Assembly (NCBI GenBank): GCA_033032175.1
Contig: CM065318.1
Coordinates: 682,001-746,000 of the forward strand
Source of the DNA: Saturnia japonica
Taxonomy: Eukaryota; Arthropoda; Insecta; Lepidoptera; Saturniidae
DNA length: 64,000 nucleotides
Direction: 5' to 3'
A program made the translations under genes and the position numbers. The notes below the pieces were generated by a model that worked only from the letters and a program-made list of their open reading frames with translations, had not been told where the DNA came from and made no database searches. Shown here piece after piece: positions 1 through 11,200 of the stretch; the first letter of the stretch is position 1; every line of letters starts with the position of its first letter.

Positions 1-1951
1 GTTCTTCTTGAGTTAAAAGTCGGTTATTCGTACTAGGTGGCATGTCTAACTCCCAAAATTTCATTAAGAGATCATTGGTGGTCTGAATGTGCATACTAAC
101 TATTTTGTTATACTGCTTTAAACTGCTATTTTGGGGCAAATGTATATAGCCAGAGAGAATCCAACCAAGGTGAGTATTTTGTGCTATAGGAGAGCCTGGT
201 GGACCCTTGACGATGTCTTCCTTCAAAATCTGACAATATACTTCTGCTCCTAGTAACATATGTATTTTGTTTGGAGTATCAAACAAAGGATCCGCTAATT
301 CCTTACATGAAAATTATGAGGGCAAAAACTTAAAATCAATTTTCTTTTCAGGCAGTAGGGATGTAATTTTACTTAAGATATGAGCTTTAACCTCAACAGT
401 AAAGTTGTAATCATGGCGTGACTGAATCGTCAAATTAACGTACCATTTAGACTGCAGTGCTGCACTCTGGTCACCGCACAGACCTGATATATAGCTCATA
501 CTTGGAATATTTTTAAGGCCAAGCATCTGAACAGCTGATTCTGTTATAAAAGATGATTGCGATCCTTGATCTATAAGACATCTTAAGAAATATGTACCAT
601 TTCTCGATTCTACCTTAACCAAGGCAGTGGCAAGTAGTACTTGACTGTTCAAATTCGAGAAACAAGTAACAATATTTGAAACCTCGCCTTGTGATGTGGA
701 TGCTGGAGTTGCTGTAAGATCCACAACTTTAGATTGATCACCAACATTGTGATCAATTTTATTAACCGTTTTTGGATGAAGTAGTGAGTGATGTGTCCTC
801 TTACAAATACGGCAATTGGTTGTTTGACGACATGAAAAGACAGAATGATTTACGCCTAGACAATTAAAGCACAAACGATTGGTCTGAGCAAAGTCACGAC
901 GGGTGTTTACATCTTCTTTAATAAACTTTTTACAATTAATTATTCTATGATTATCTGAACAAAATGTGCAAGACGGTACAGATGTTACATGCATTACCTT
1001 CGGCAAATGTACTTTATGCGACCTAGAACCCTTATTATCTAAAAACTCGAGTGATCTAAAACGTTGATCCAAAAAATCCAAAAAGTTGTTTAACTTTGGT
1101 AATTCATCTGTATGTAAGTTTACTAATTTGGGCTTCCCATAATTTTCGAGACTCAGTATCAAGCTTTAAGCTAACAATATATATATTATAATTATATCCC
1201 AAGTTGAAGTATCAATATCTAAATTTTTAAGAGCATTTATACATTCATTAGTTGTATCTAACAAATCTTTTATGGCAGTAGAAGACTCCGACAAAACAGT
1301 TTTTTGTGACATGAAACGTTTGAGAATGCAATTCGCCAAATGTTTTTTATTATTATATCGGTGTTGTAAAAGATCCCAACACGGTTTATAATTGGTAGCT
1401 GTAATAGGAATGTGCCGAAGAAGTTGTTCGGCTTCACCCGATAAATAGCCCTTCAAATAGTGTAGGCGTTGAACGTCGTCCAATCCTTTATTGTTATGAA
1501 TTAATGAAGTGAATAAATCACGAAAACTAGTCCATTTAGTGTACTGACCACTGAAGGTAGAAATTGAAATTTTTGGTAAATTAACACTAAAGGATTGGTC
1601 GGCCCTTGACACATTTATATTAGTATCCGATAACCTAATAGGAATAGAATCAATCTTCAACTCCTCCATAATTTCTTCCTTTAATTCCGTTTTGTAATCC
1701 ATGTATAACTCTTCTGTTACACTATACGCATCAGAAGTATAATAAATTGTCTTCACGAACTCCTTACTGTCACATTCGGTAATTATCGCTTTGTGGGTAT
1801 CTTGATATGAAATCCAATAATTTTCCAATGTTTCCAAACGTGTTTCTAAATACGATAAAGTAATTCGCTCCTTAGGGCTCTTTTTAAAATTAGACCAGGC
1901 TTTCTTTATCTTCAATTTTACATCATCTTGACATTTAATATATGTTTCCAT
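1..1951 (-). pseudogene. BEL/Pao retrotransposon gag-pol relic, 5' half
   Basis: Reading right to left, the first block (1951-1166) is a DUF1759-type gag domain starting METYIKCQDD. After one in-frame stop (about 1166-1168) the same frame continues at 1162-314 with two zinc-knuckle-like motifs (CFNCLGVNHSVFSC is C-x2-C-x4-H-x4-C; CRICKRTHH follows) and a DUF1758 aspartic protease core (LIDQGSQSSF). Beyond a second break near 314, sequence similar to the protease-RT linker stays readable to the left edge (for example GPPGSPIAQNTHLGWILSGY), so RT, RNase H and integrase lie outside the window. The domain order is that of BEL/Pao elements. Two breaks make it non-functional. Family assignment is by domain recognition and is confident; element boundaries are not resolved. 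Confidence 0.85.
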
Positions 1952-2570
1952 TTTGATAATTTATATGTAGGTACTTTAGCAATAAATCTCGATACAGCTA
2001 CGTTCAATCAAGTCCCCGTCCAGTTATAAGTAAACTTCAATATAATTCAACTTTCAAATTTCTAAGTCGATGAATATTTTTGTAGGATTTTTCTAAGTGT
2101 TTTTGTAGAATATATCTATATAAAAACCAGCGTGGATTCCCCGTCACTCAAGTTTTTGCGAAATTATTCTAAGTCTATTAATGTAACACTTGTAATTTTT
2201 CTAAGTTGATGAATATTTTTATAGAATTTTTCTAAGTCTCGAATTCTTCACTTAAATAAAACATCAAAGTACTCACAGTTTGTCCAGTCACAACACACAC
2301 TATTACAATTGATTTCTGCCAACTCACTGTTCTGATCTTCAATTATTGTAAACAATCCAATATGCCATCCGTCTCGAATCGGACCATGTACAATTCTTAA
2401 TATTATTCCAAAAACGGTCTTATGATTGCACCGAGTATTTATGACGTTGTCAAGAAAACACCCAGTTAGGCCGAGAGAAATTTATTAACAAAAGATTACA
2501 AAGTACCTTAAATTGCTTTACAATTCGTTAGTGCGAGTGGAATTCGTGACGGCGCCATCTATCGCCGTAA
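1952..2570 (-). mobile_element. Leader and probable LTR region of the BEL/Pao relic
   Basis: This AT-rich, gene-free stretch lies just upstream (on the - strand) of the BEL/Pao gag start, where leader, primer-binding site and 5' LTR should be. A block containing TTTTTCTAAGT with a following GATGAATATTTTT occurs twice (about 2055-2100 and 2195-2240). I could not find a second LTR, because the element runs off the left edge, so LTR ends and primer site are not assigned. The region could instead hold a different repeat. Confidence 0.35.
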
Positions 2571-2869
2571 AATTAAAAGTAATAGATTTTTATGCTCAGT
2601 TGACGCTTTAACAAATATAGTTTTTCGTTTGGCATTTTTAAATTTGAACCTATAATTGTTGTTTTAATATTGATAAATAACCATTGTTTTGCATTTTTGA
2701 CTTATTTTGAAAAAAGGTAAAAAACATGATAACTCAAAATTGTTCACTTTTGCACAGTGCATATGGGGATCAAAATTATCGCAAATAGTCAACCCTATCA
2801 CCTCCTAACGGCAATAGGGCGAATTACCAATAACCCTGTATATGGCGGTTGATACATTGTCGTTTTTAG

Positions 2870-5800
2870 GTTTGGTTATTCCTGCAACATTACCTGCACA
2901 CGGCTGAGAAACGGAGCCTCAGTGCGGCGGAGTGTCTTGCCTTTCTATATCAGCTTAGTTTCAGCACGCTCGGTAAGGTCAGTGAAAAAAATTAGCTATT
3001 CTCTCCATTTCTCTTTTTCTTCTTTATTTTAACTCGTTTTTGATGATTAATACTGGCATTATGAAGTGGGTAATTGTTTCGTACTATAAAGTTGTCTTTT
3101 GGTGACTTCTAAATTCTATGTAAATGGTGGCTTCCTTATTAGAACTTTCCAGAAAGATTTTTTGTGACATCGCAGAATTGATGTTCCATGTTAATGTTCT
3201 TTACTTCACTTGTACATAATAACCGAATTACGCGAAATGCCACTGATATTACAATATATAGGGTCAAAATAAAAAAAAAACACCATTTGATGACAGTTTA
3301 GGATCCCACCAGAAACTGTATTTATCCTGATGTGTTTAGTTCGTTGCCGGCAATATCTCGTTGCCGACATTGAACCACCCTACCTCAAGGAGCTCTGGGA
3401 ACCCTTTTCACCGCAGGAACACAACACAAGGTTATTTGGCTGAGATCTTCTGAAGGGTGAAGGTATTCCACCAGTCTGGCTGCTCCAAGTAGAAAGAAAT
3501 CTCCAAATAGATTTCTTTATGCTCTACTTACGTTTTACTTCCTTTGATTTTTTTTTTTAAATATTTTCAGCCTTATCTTTTTCTGTATTGCTTTCCAGTG
3601 AAGGGTCATGTTTACATAAAGTTTACACATATGATGCGTGGGTTATGTAAAATTTAGGTCATGCGTTCACTGAGTAATTTTTGCATTTCGTCACTTGTAA
3701 GGAAATGATTCCAGGATTACAGCACAGAGGGCATGAGCAACAACATGCTAGTGTTCCTGCAGCATTTACGTGAATTCGGACTCGTCTACCAGAGGAAGGT
3801 AACTTATTTCTTCAAAATTTACTACTTCGTTCGTGTTTAATGGCCGTTCAAATATTACGTTACGTAATTTGGGGGGGGGGGGGGTCTTGTAAAACATTAT
3901 GATGCGTTATATAATGGCGGGAGAGGGGCTCGAACAATGCGTTACGTAACATTGTTTTCTTTTAATTTAAATAAAAAAACTAGGCAATTAATTTTTTTCC
4001 AAGATCGCAACCTTTTTCTTTTATGTTTTACGGGAAATCCCTCGACTGTATTGGTAGTCAGTTATGTTAAAGTGAATTCATACTCTGTAATGTCCTCAAA
4101 ACAGGGACATTTGCATCATTAGCTGTTCTTGGCATATAAAACCTCTTATGTTGTTTTGCTGACTTGGATGTTACATAACTTTTAAAAGGAGGGGGAGGGG
4201 GTACAGAAAAATGTTACGGCGCGTTACATGGAGGGGAGGGTGGGTCAAAAATCTTCAAGAATTGCGTAACGTAATACTTGAAAACGCTAATTTCATATTT
4301 AAAAATAATAGTTCTCAGCTGATTCTGATCCTAATTTTATACACGGGAAGTGTATACCATTTCTCAATAAATAAATTATATGAATTGTCAATAATATGAG
4401 TAAAATTGGCAATCCTGGTATCAAGTTTTTGCAATGTTGGGTACATTCCAGCGTAAAGCGGGCAGGTTTTACCCGACCAGGCTGGCTCTGAACATAACGT
4501 GCGTAAAGGACGGAGAGTCCGCGGTCGCCCCGCTCCAGACCGCCGCACAGACCCGAGGCTACATAGTCGTAGAGACCAACTACAGGGTGTACGCATACAC
4601 ACAGACCAACCTCCAGGTCGCATTGCTGGGACTCTTCACTGAGTTAGTTTACAGGTTAGTGAAACATCTTAATTGATTTCAACGGTATTGGTAAGTTCAA
4701 GTATACATGATGGTCAGGTAGCCACGTAATTACTATCATTAAAGAATATTTAAAAAAAAAATTATACCTCGTTACTTGAAGTTCTCTTCCAGTTTGATGG
4801 TACTGTAAATGGATGAATCAATTTTTTCCTTTTGATCAAATTTAGTCCAAAACATTTTTATGAGATAATCGGAAAAAATGGGTTGTTTTGTCCTAATATG
4901 GTCTATGGTCCAATAAGTCCGGTTAATAGGGGATTTTATTGGAAACATATACTAGAGTATCTCTTAGCAACGATCTTCTACCAGTTTGTTCTGTCAGCTA
5001 CATTCGTCCATTCCTACTTCTGAGATTAAGACGTCACCGTCTTTAAGCACATCGTCATAACATTAGATGTGATTGACCACAACCATAACGTATACCGCGA
5101 CAAAAACAAATCACATGGATATTTGAACAGATTCCCGAATCTTGTGGTCGGCGTCCTGACGAGGGAGTCTGTACGGCAAGCTCTCCGTGGAGGTATCACG
5201 GCTCAGCAGATCGTACATTATCTCGAACAGCATTCGCATCCGCAGGTATAAATAATAATAATAATACCCATCTATAAATGACCCATTGCTGGGCAAACCC
5301 TCTCGAAAGAAGTCATTCGCTGACCTCCATTCCACGAATTGTGGACGACATCAAAAAACGCTTTGTATGTAGTAGTATTACGGGAGTATTTCTCAAAGGT
5401 TCGGGTTTCCTCACTATGTTTTTCTTCACTGTCAAATGATAGAGAAAAAAAAATCGAATCTACGGTTATTCCACTGCCTTGAGCCATGCGATCGCTATAT
5501 ACTTAAAGACATGGAAAACAATCTTCCGGAATGTTTTAAAGAATATATTAGTATGTATGGTATTTGCTAAACTCCCGAAAATATGGTTAAAAACGATAAA
5601 AGACTTCCCTAAATATCTCCACAAATTCCGGTAATGTTTACCCATACCCCCTATTATTATTATATTTAGGGGATGTTTTCGCTTTTCTCAATTTTTTGTG
5701 TTGTAATTTGAAACATTATTAACTTATTTAAAACAATTTAAACTTTAGATGTTAAAATCTGAGACCGGCGGCATCAAGTCGACGTCTGTTCTGCCCCCCA

Positions 5801-6416
5801 CTGTGGTGGACCAGATCAAACTGTGGGAAAGCGAGCGGAACAGATTCACTTACACGGAAGGAGTTGTATACAACCAGTTCTTATCCCAGGTCATTAGTCT
5901 TTCCGTATTTATAAAACTAGCTCGTGGTCGCTAGTCAGCTCCTATGTCCATTATATTAGTAGTTTAGTCAAGTTTAAAATACCAATGTATAAATATCCCA
6001 CTTCTGATTAAAGGCTTAATGGTTAGTGACAATGAGCTTGAAATCTTGATGAAGGATAACATAGTGATAGCATGACCATATGGCATTTAATAATGCTCCA
6101 CCACCCTAAAGATAAATAACATACTTTGTCTTTTTCTACTACTTGTCTCTGTAGCTTAAACCTCGCTCTATTTCTCTCTTGCTCTTTCTATCTTATATAA
6201 CTTGAAACAATTGAAGTATGTATGATGAAGGAAATTGGGGGGAGTAGACTAAAGCGTGGTATTCTTTGACAGGCTGACTTCGTAGTTCTGCGAGACTACG
6301 CACGGCAGGCGGGTGTGCTCACGTGGCATTCGGAGCGCGCGCGGACCATGGTCGTCACTAAGCGTGGTCACGACGACGTCAAGAAATTCTGGAAACGATA
6401 CTCCAAGACATCCTAA
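2870..6416 (+). CDS. Tfb2: TFIIH core subunit p52 (GTF2H4/Tfb2), C-terminal exons
   Basis: p52 anchors and stimulates the XPB ATPase in TFIIH, for promoter opening and nucleotide excision repair. Six exons fit in phase: 2870-2977, 3715-3798, 4452-4654, 5131-5245, 5749-5889, 6273-6416 (stop TAA). All introns are GT-AG. They encode about 264 residues, matching the last 57% of a roughly 460-aa family. Recognisable blocks are [76 protein letters not shown] and the end [13 protein letters not shown], in family order. The frame is open across every junction. The N-terminal exons are not in 1-2869; the BEL/Pao relic lies there in antisense, so they are probably off the left edge. Identity is confident; completeness of the gene cannot be judged. 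Confidence 0.93.
3296..3497 (+). repeat. Dispersed repeat with GGAGCTCTGG and GCAGGAACACAACAC motifs, copy 1
   Basis: The sequence around 3385-3480 recurs at about 10625-10785 and 55340-55440: an AAGGAGCTCTGG-like block, then GCAGGAACACAACACA, then TTATTTGGCTG and GATCTTCTG, then GGTATTCCACCAG. No coding sequence is seen. The class is unknown; it may be a retroposon 3' end. Confidence 0.55.
3838..4284. mobile_element. Non-autonomous TIR element, copy 1 (p52 intron)
   Basis: The ends are inverted repeats: CGTTCAAATATTACGTTACG at the left and the complement of CAAGTATTACGTTACGCAAT at the right. The interior has poly(G) and A-rich tracts and no coding capacity. A second copy in opposite orientation lies at about 38593-39083 in a KRI1 intron and shares both ends and the interior G/C tracts. 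A TA target site would suit Tc1/mariner-like origin, but exact ends are not fixed. Confidence 0.6.
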
Positions 6417-6441
6417 CCTGATCCCCTCTTTACTTTAGGGC

Positions 6442-6447
6442 AATAAA
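6442..6447 (+). terminator. Poly(A) signal for the p52 gene
   Basis: AATAAA occurs 26 bp after the p52 stop codon, a normal position for a short insect 3' UTR. The neighbouring gene is convergent. Confidence 0.7.
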
Positions 6448-7032
6448 ACAACTTTAGTGTGTTTTTAATCCCACAGAGTAAATAGACAAACAATAATGTG
6501 AAACTTGTAAATAATGTTGCCACATTTATTTTTGTAGTGTTGTGCTATCATATATTTCTCGTAATAATTTTTTGAATCGTAAGATTTTAAAAACTTTATA
6601 GTTTATTGATTTTCAGTGGAAATATTTTGTTATAATTTTATATATCAACTACATATTTAACTAATCAAATTTACTATTAACGTTATTCAGAAAACTATAA
6701 AATGCATATATGGCGAATAAATTACAAAAAAGAATGGTTCGGTGGGCCCATGAAAGATGCGATTGTGTATGCCTCAGCAATATCTCGTAAGGTCTTACGA
6801 TTAGTTTCAATTGGTGACATCACTATTTTAAAAACACTACTAGCAGCAACCTATGAAATCTTTTTTACTCCATGGGAATAAAAAACGTAATATAAAATAT
6901 TGAAAAAAAAAAACATCTATATATTTAATAATCAATTATAAAGAATGTTTTGTGTTTGTGAACAAGCGCGAAGATAACGCCTCGATTGATCAAAAGTATA
7001 TAAGAATCCAGTAAGTATTCATTTCATTATAG

Positions 7033-7128
7033 GAATACCCCTTCCCAAAGGGTGGCAAATATCCCTTCCCAAGGAATGACAAATATCTCTTCCCGAGAAA
7101 TAGTAAATATCCTTTCCCGAGTAGGGCA
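7033..7128. repeat. Short tandem repeat, about four 24-bp units
   Basis: Four imperfect copies of a 24-bp unit can be aligned on the core ATATCCCTTCCC followed by AAGG/GAGAA/GAGTA and CAAAT/TAAAT. Units diverge by several bases. No function is evident. Confidence 0.7.
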
Positions 7129-8087
7129 ACACTGTCACGATTGTGATTAAAACTCGAGAACACAACAATATATTTTCACACCTAGATGGCGTTACAATGA
7201 AGTATATTCGTTTAGGGTTGAGGTTTCTTCACGATGTTTTCCTTAACCGAGCTTATCGAATATCACCGCTGTATGTTTACATAATTTTAAGTCGGAAGTT
7301 TGTAAATAAATTATTTTTATATATTTTTTTTAGTTTCTCCTACCCACCAATTCATACCAATCGAGGATTGCTATTCTAGGATTATTATCCAGAAGAGAGA
7401 AAGAGAAAGGACTAAGTTAGTCTTATAGCAGAAGTAAAAGTTGCTAGAAACCCCGCAATTATGTAGTAGAAAAGTAAAATATGGAATCCTAGGCTTGCGA
7501 CCTGTATTTTTAATATCATCGAAATAATAATACCATAATGCTTGCTACATTTGCTAAATGAAAACTTGAAGGTGCAAGGCCTCTTGGATCAGTCACTTAT
7601 GGGAGTAACTAACTATGCAGGCGACCTAAGTAAACTCTGTGTCACCGCAATAAGGTTGTATCACGATTTTTCCTTTTAACGAAATATATTATATTTTACT
7701 TTTTAGTAACTTTAAATTAAGCCAATATTTTCTGACCAAATTGCAAAACAAATATACAATTCACAACCCCGACGTAATCTCAACAAGGAAGGAAGAGCAT
7801 ACGAAATACTCTTCGTTTCTGTTTTATAAATTATTTGCTGAATAAAAAATAAGAGCGGCCGTGTAAACTATGAACGCCTCATGCTCGATGATAACTCAGT
7901 TAAAGCAACTCATTTCGCTGCTTGGAAGGAAAAATCATGAAGTCACTGCTATGCCCACAGTAACTTAACGGTCTCTCCACAGTGACCATTCACTTACTCT
8001 TTACTTTCCACCTTAACACACCATTGTAAAAAGAGTCATTTAATTTCAAGGAGATAAATAAAACTACCAAATATAAAACAAAAAATA

Positions 8088-8093
8088 TTTATT
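8088..8093 (-). terminator. Poly(A) signal for CPSF3
   Basis: On the - strand AATAAA lies 192 bp beyond the CPSF3 stop codon, followed by a T-rich stretch. It is the first canonical hexamer I see after the stop. Confidence 0.5.
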
Positions 8094-8284
8094 AAATCTA
8101 TAAAACATATTTACAATCCAGTCTTCGCTTAAAGGAGTGCACGTTGCCAGGCAACCATTAATCAAAACACATCCAAACCACTACATTTATTCCACAAAAT
8201 CACTTATGTCGAAACATTGGAAAAAAAATGCAGTTTGTAAAGTCGACTTTTGATGCCGAAATGGCAGTCCGAGGAGATGTTATA

Positions 8285-11200
8285 TCACGAGGAGTGTGGC
8301 GCCTTCACAGGAGCCAGCGCGCTGTACAGCTTCGTGATGGCAGAGTGCACTGTCCGTTCTATCGTCTCGTCCTCGGGGCAACTGACTACCTGTTGGGACA
8401 AAAATACCACTGAACAATAGAAACGTGAAGAGAACGAGAGATACTCTTGAATATCACTGTTGGTAAACATAAAAGAATTTAGCAGGGCTAAAGGTAATAA
8501 AAAGGGCGCCAAGCTGCCAAAACAAATTTCGTGACTATATTGAAGTTATCAAAAAGGAAAATATATTGAAAATAAGTCTATATTATTAAATATAGTATTG
8601 AAAAAGTTCTATAGTATTGAAAAAAAGTCTATAGTAACCATATTGAGCAGGTCGATGTCAGCTCGCTTCCCGTCGACGGTCACATATAATCTCTCCCCTT
8701 TAAACATCTTCGGTACGGATTCATCTCCAAACATATCCTGCAGCATCTCGATCACGCATTCCTGTATCATCGAATCCAACTTAACCGTATCCTTCATTAA
8801 CTAAAAATTATAAAACTAATGCACGAGCACTAACTGCACGCGTCCTCGAATCGAGTTTTCTGGAGATCTCAGTATAATAAACGATTTAGAAAAATAAAGC
8901 TTGATTATTGTGCACAAGTGAAGTAGAGGTTTGGAAATAATAACGCGGTAAGTGAACTCTGAGATCCCACAAAAACTCCCTGGAAATTTCTAACAAGGGA
9001 GCCACCATCTCGTTAGAATACTGAAATCATCATAGAACAAAGCACTATATTATTCACTCGATAATGACAGTATTGGTCTTCAATAAATAGGACTATTTGC
9101 AAAGTTAGGAAGAATATTTACCTAGTCGCTTTCACTGTATTAAATATGTAATAGTATGAGAGCTATTATTAGTGGACCGTTGGTTTTCATTACCGTTAGT
9201 CTTGTTTGCCTTGTGTCGAGTTCTGGTGACGTAAATGTAAAGAGATGGGCGATACGTATTGATATTATTGTATATATCGATATACCACCATACGATACAC
9301 TATACGTCTCGTATTCCTTGTACGCAATCGTATTTTTGTCGCAAACAACATCGCCAAATTCGAGTTAAGAACTTAGGTTTAAATAAACTTGCCACACAAA
9401 ATATTTGTCTTATTATATTAAAAGTTGAACGATACGGGCTCGCGACGAAAGGTAAGGTTTTATTTCGAAAAAACACCCAACTTATTACATACCTTTCGAT
9501 ATGTATCGATACATAATTTACGATATATCGATACATCGTATTGATACAAATGTATTTTATGCCCATATATACGTGTGTGGGCATTGTTACCTTGTAGTGC
9601 ATGCGGTCGAGCTTGGGCGCGAGCGGGAGGTGCGAGGGCGCCGGGAGGGAGGACGCGGAGAGCACGGCAGCGACAAGCGCGTCCGCGTACATGTCCGACA
9701 CGGGTTGAGCGTTCCACTACAACACAACACAACAAAATTAATATAAAACCGTATTCATTATAACGTGAAATTTTATGTAAACAAACCATACAGGACAATT
9801 TTTTATGTTTCCTGGTGTATATTCGAAGGCGAAGGGCTAATCCCAACGAGATACAAAGGACACTAACCTTGAGGTAGCTTCTTTCCAACGATAAAAGAAT
9901 CATCTAAATTGAGAAGTTATGGCTGAACGTCGATAAAAAACTATATAGTTACAACAGAATTGAGAACTTCCTCCTTTTCTTTGAAATCGGTTAAAAATGA
10001 GTTCTTTTATATAGAAACTTTAAAGCTAAAGGTAATTAATTGTTCATATAACATATGAAGAAATCTGCTTATTATATATCTGTTCTATAATAGCATATTA
10101 AATTTTTTATTATTGTGAAATACAATTCACACTATTTTACTATTCTATTTTGAAATATTAACATATGATGCTACAAACATGTGTACATAAAAGACCAGAA
10201 AATACAATAATATTAAACGCTCATTTATCAATCAACACCCGTCCAACATTACCTTCTCGCTCATCAACATTGCATGTTAACGAATTAACAAGTAGAAGGA
10301 TTTTCATCGGGGTGTGCTTGTAATCACCTCCTTGTATGTCCTTGCATTAACCACCCGCAGTTCACTCGAGAGCGGCGCGTTGACAACTAGCGGTCAACTC
10401 ACGTGCGAGTCGATACGGTGATGTTACGGAATTGACAAGTGATTGCATATGGAGTTCAAAGAAATCTCAACCGCACGAGGCGATGCTGTGCTAGTCGGGT
10501 GCCGGGTTCATAGGCGAGTGCTAAATGTAGTCTGTTTTAAATTCCATTGAACGCATTCGAGTTGTGCTGTTGATTTTTTCCAAATAATTTCGTTCTCTCC
10601 TAGTTAAAGTTGTATCGACGCTTGTAACACTACAGGTCTCACTAACGCCTTACCGACCTTGGACTCTCTTCCCCAAAGAACTCAGATAACCCTAGGCACC
10701 ACAGGAATACAAGACAAGATTATTTGTCTGCGATCTTCTGTGGGGTTGAAGTATTCCACCAGACGGGCGGCCCCAAGTAAAGAAAATGTCTAAAGAGGTA
10801 CGATTTTTGGAAATTCAACCCCTAAGTTGGTGAAAAAGGGGATGGAAGTTAGTACGAAAATCCGACATTTTGAAAGGTATATTTATGAAAATTGACATTC
10901 AGCCATTCAATTATAAAGTAAAATAGATGGGACCATAAGTCTGCCTGTTCACTGAAGCGGAGCTGTGTCATTTTCGACCAATAGAATTGCATAAAAACCT
11001 AGTGATGCAATTCTATTGGTCGAAATTTGCAGTTTTGCGTATCAGTGGGCAGGCAGCCTAACTCAACTATGAAGCGAGCGAGGAAAAGCGTTAGTGAGGG
11101 AGAATCACCTCGAGCGTGACGATCCCGTTGTCGAGAGTGAGGTCGATGCAGGAGTAGATCCGCCAGCGCGTCTCCGAGATGAAGTTGATGTTACCGGCGA

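Larger units (their letters stand above)
6417..8284. other. Convergent intergenic region between p52 and CPSF3
   Basis: This 1.9-kb stretch separates two converging 3' ends. Apart from the two poly(A) signals and a small tandem array at about 7033-7128 it is AT-rich and shows no conserved coding sequence. The short open frames here lack recognisable protein motifs. Confidence 0.6.

Noticed and set aside
9240..9560. Clustered TATCGATA/CGATAC motifs resembling regulatory palindromes
   Set aside because: It is AT-rich reiterated sequence in an intron without clear inverted ends; no element or binding site could be justified.
9460..9903. Open frames of 133 and 147 codons on the - strand around CPSF3 exon 14
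   Set aside because: They include the exon in other frames or run past its splice sites; the real exon is 9716-9591.
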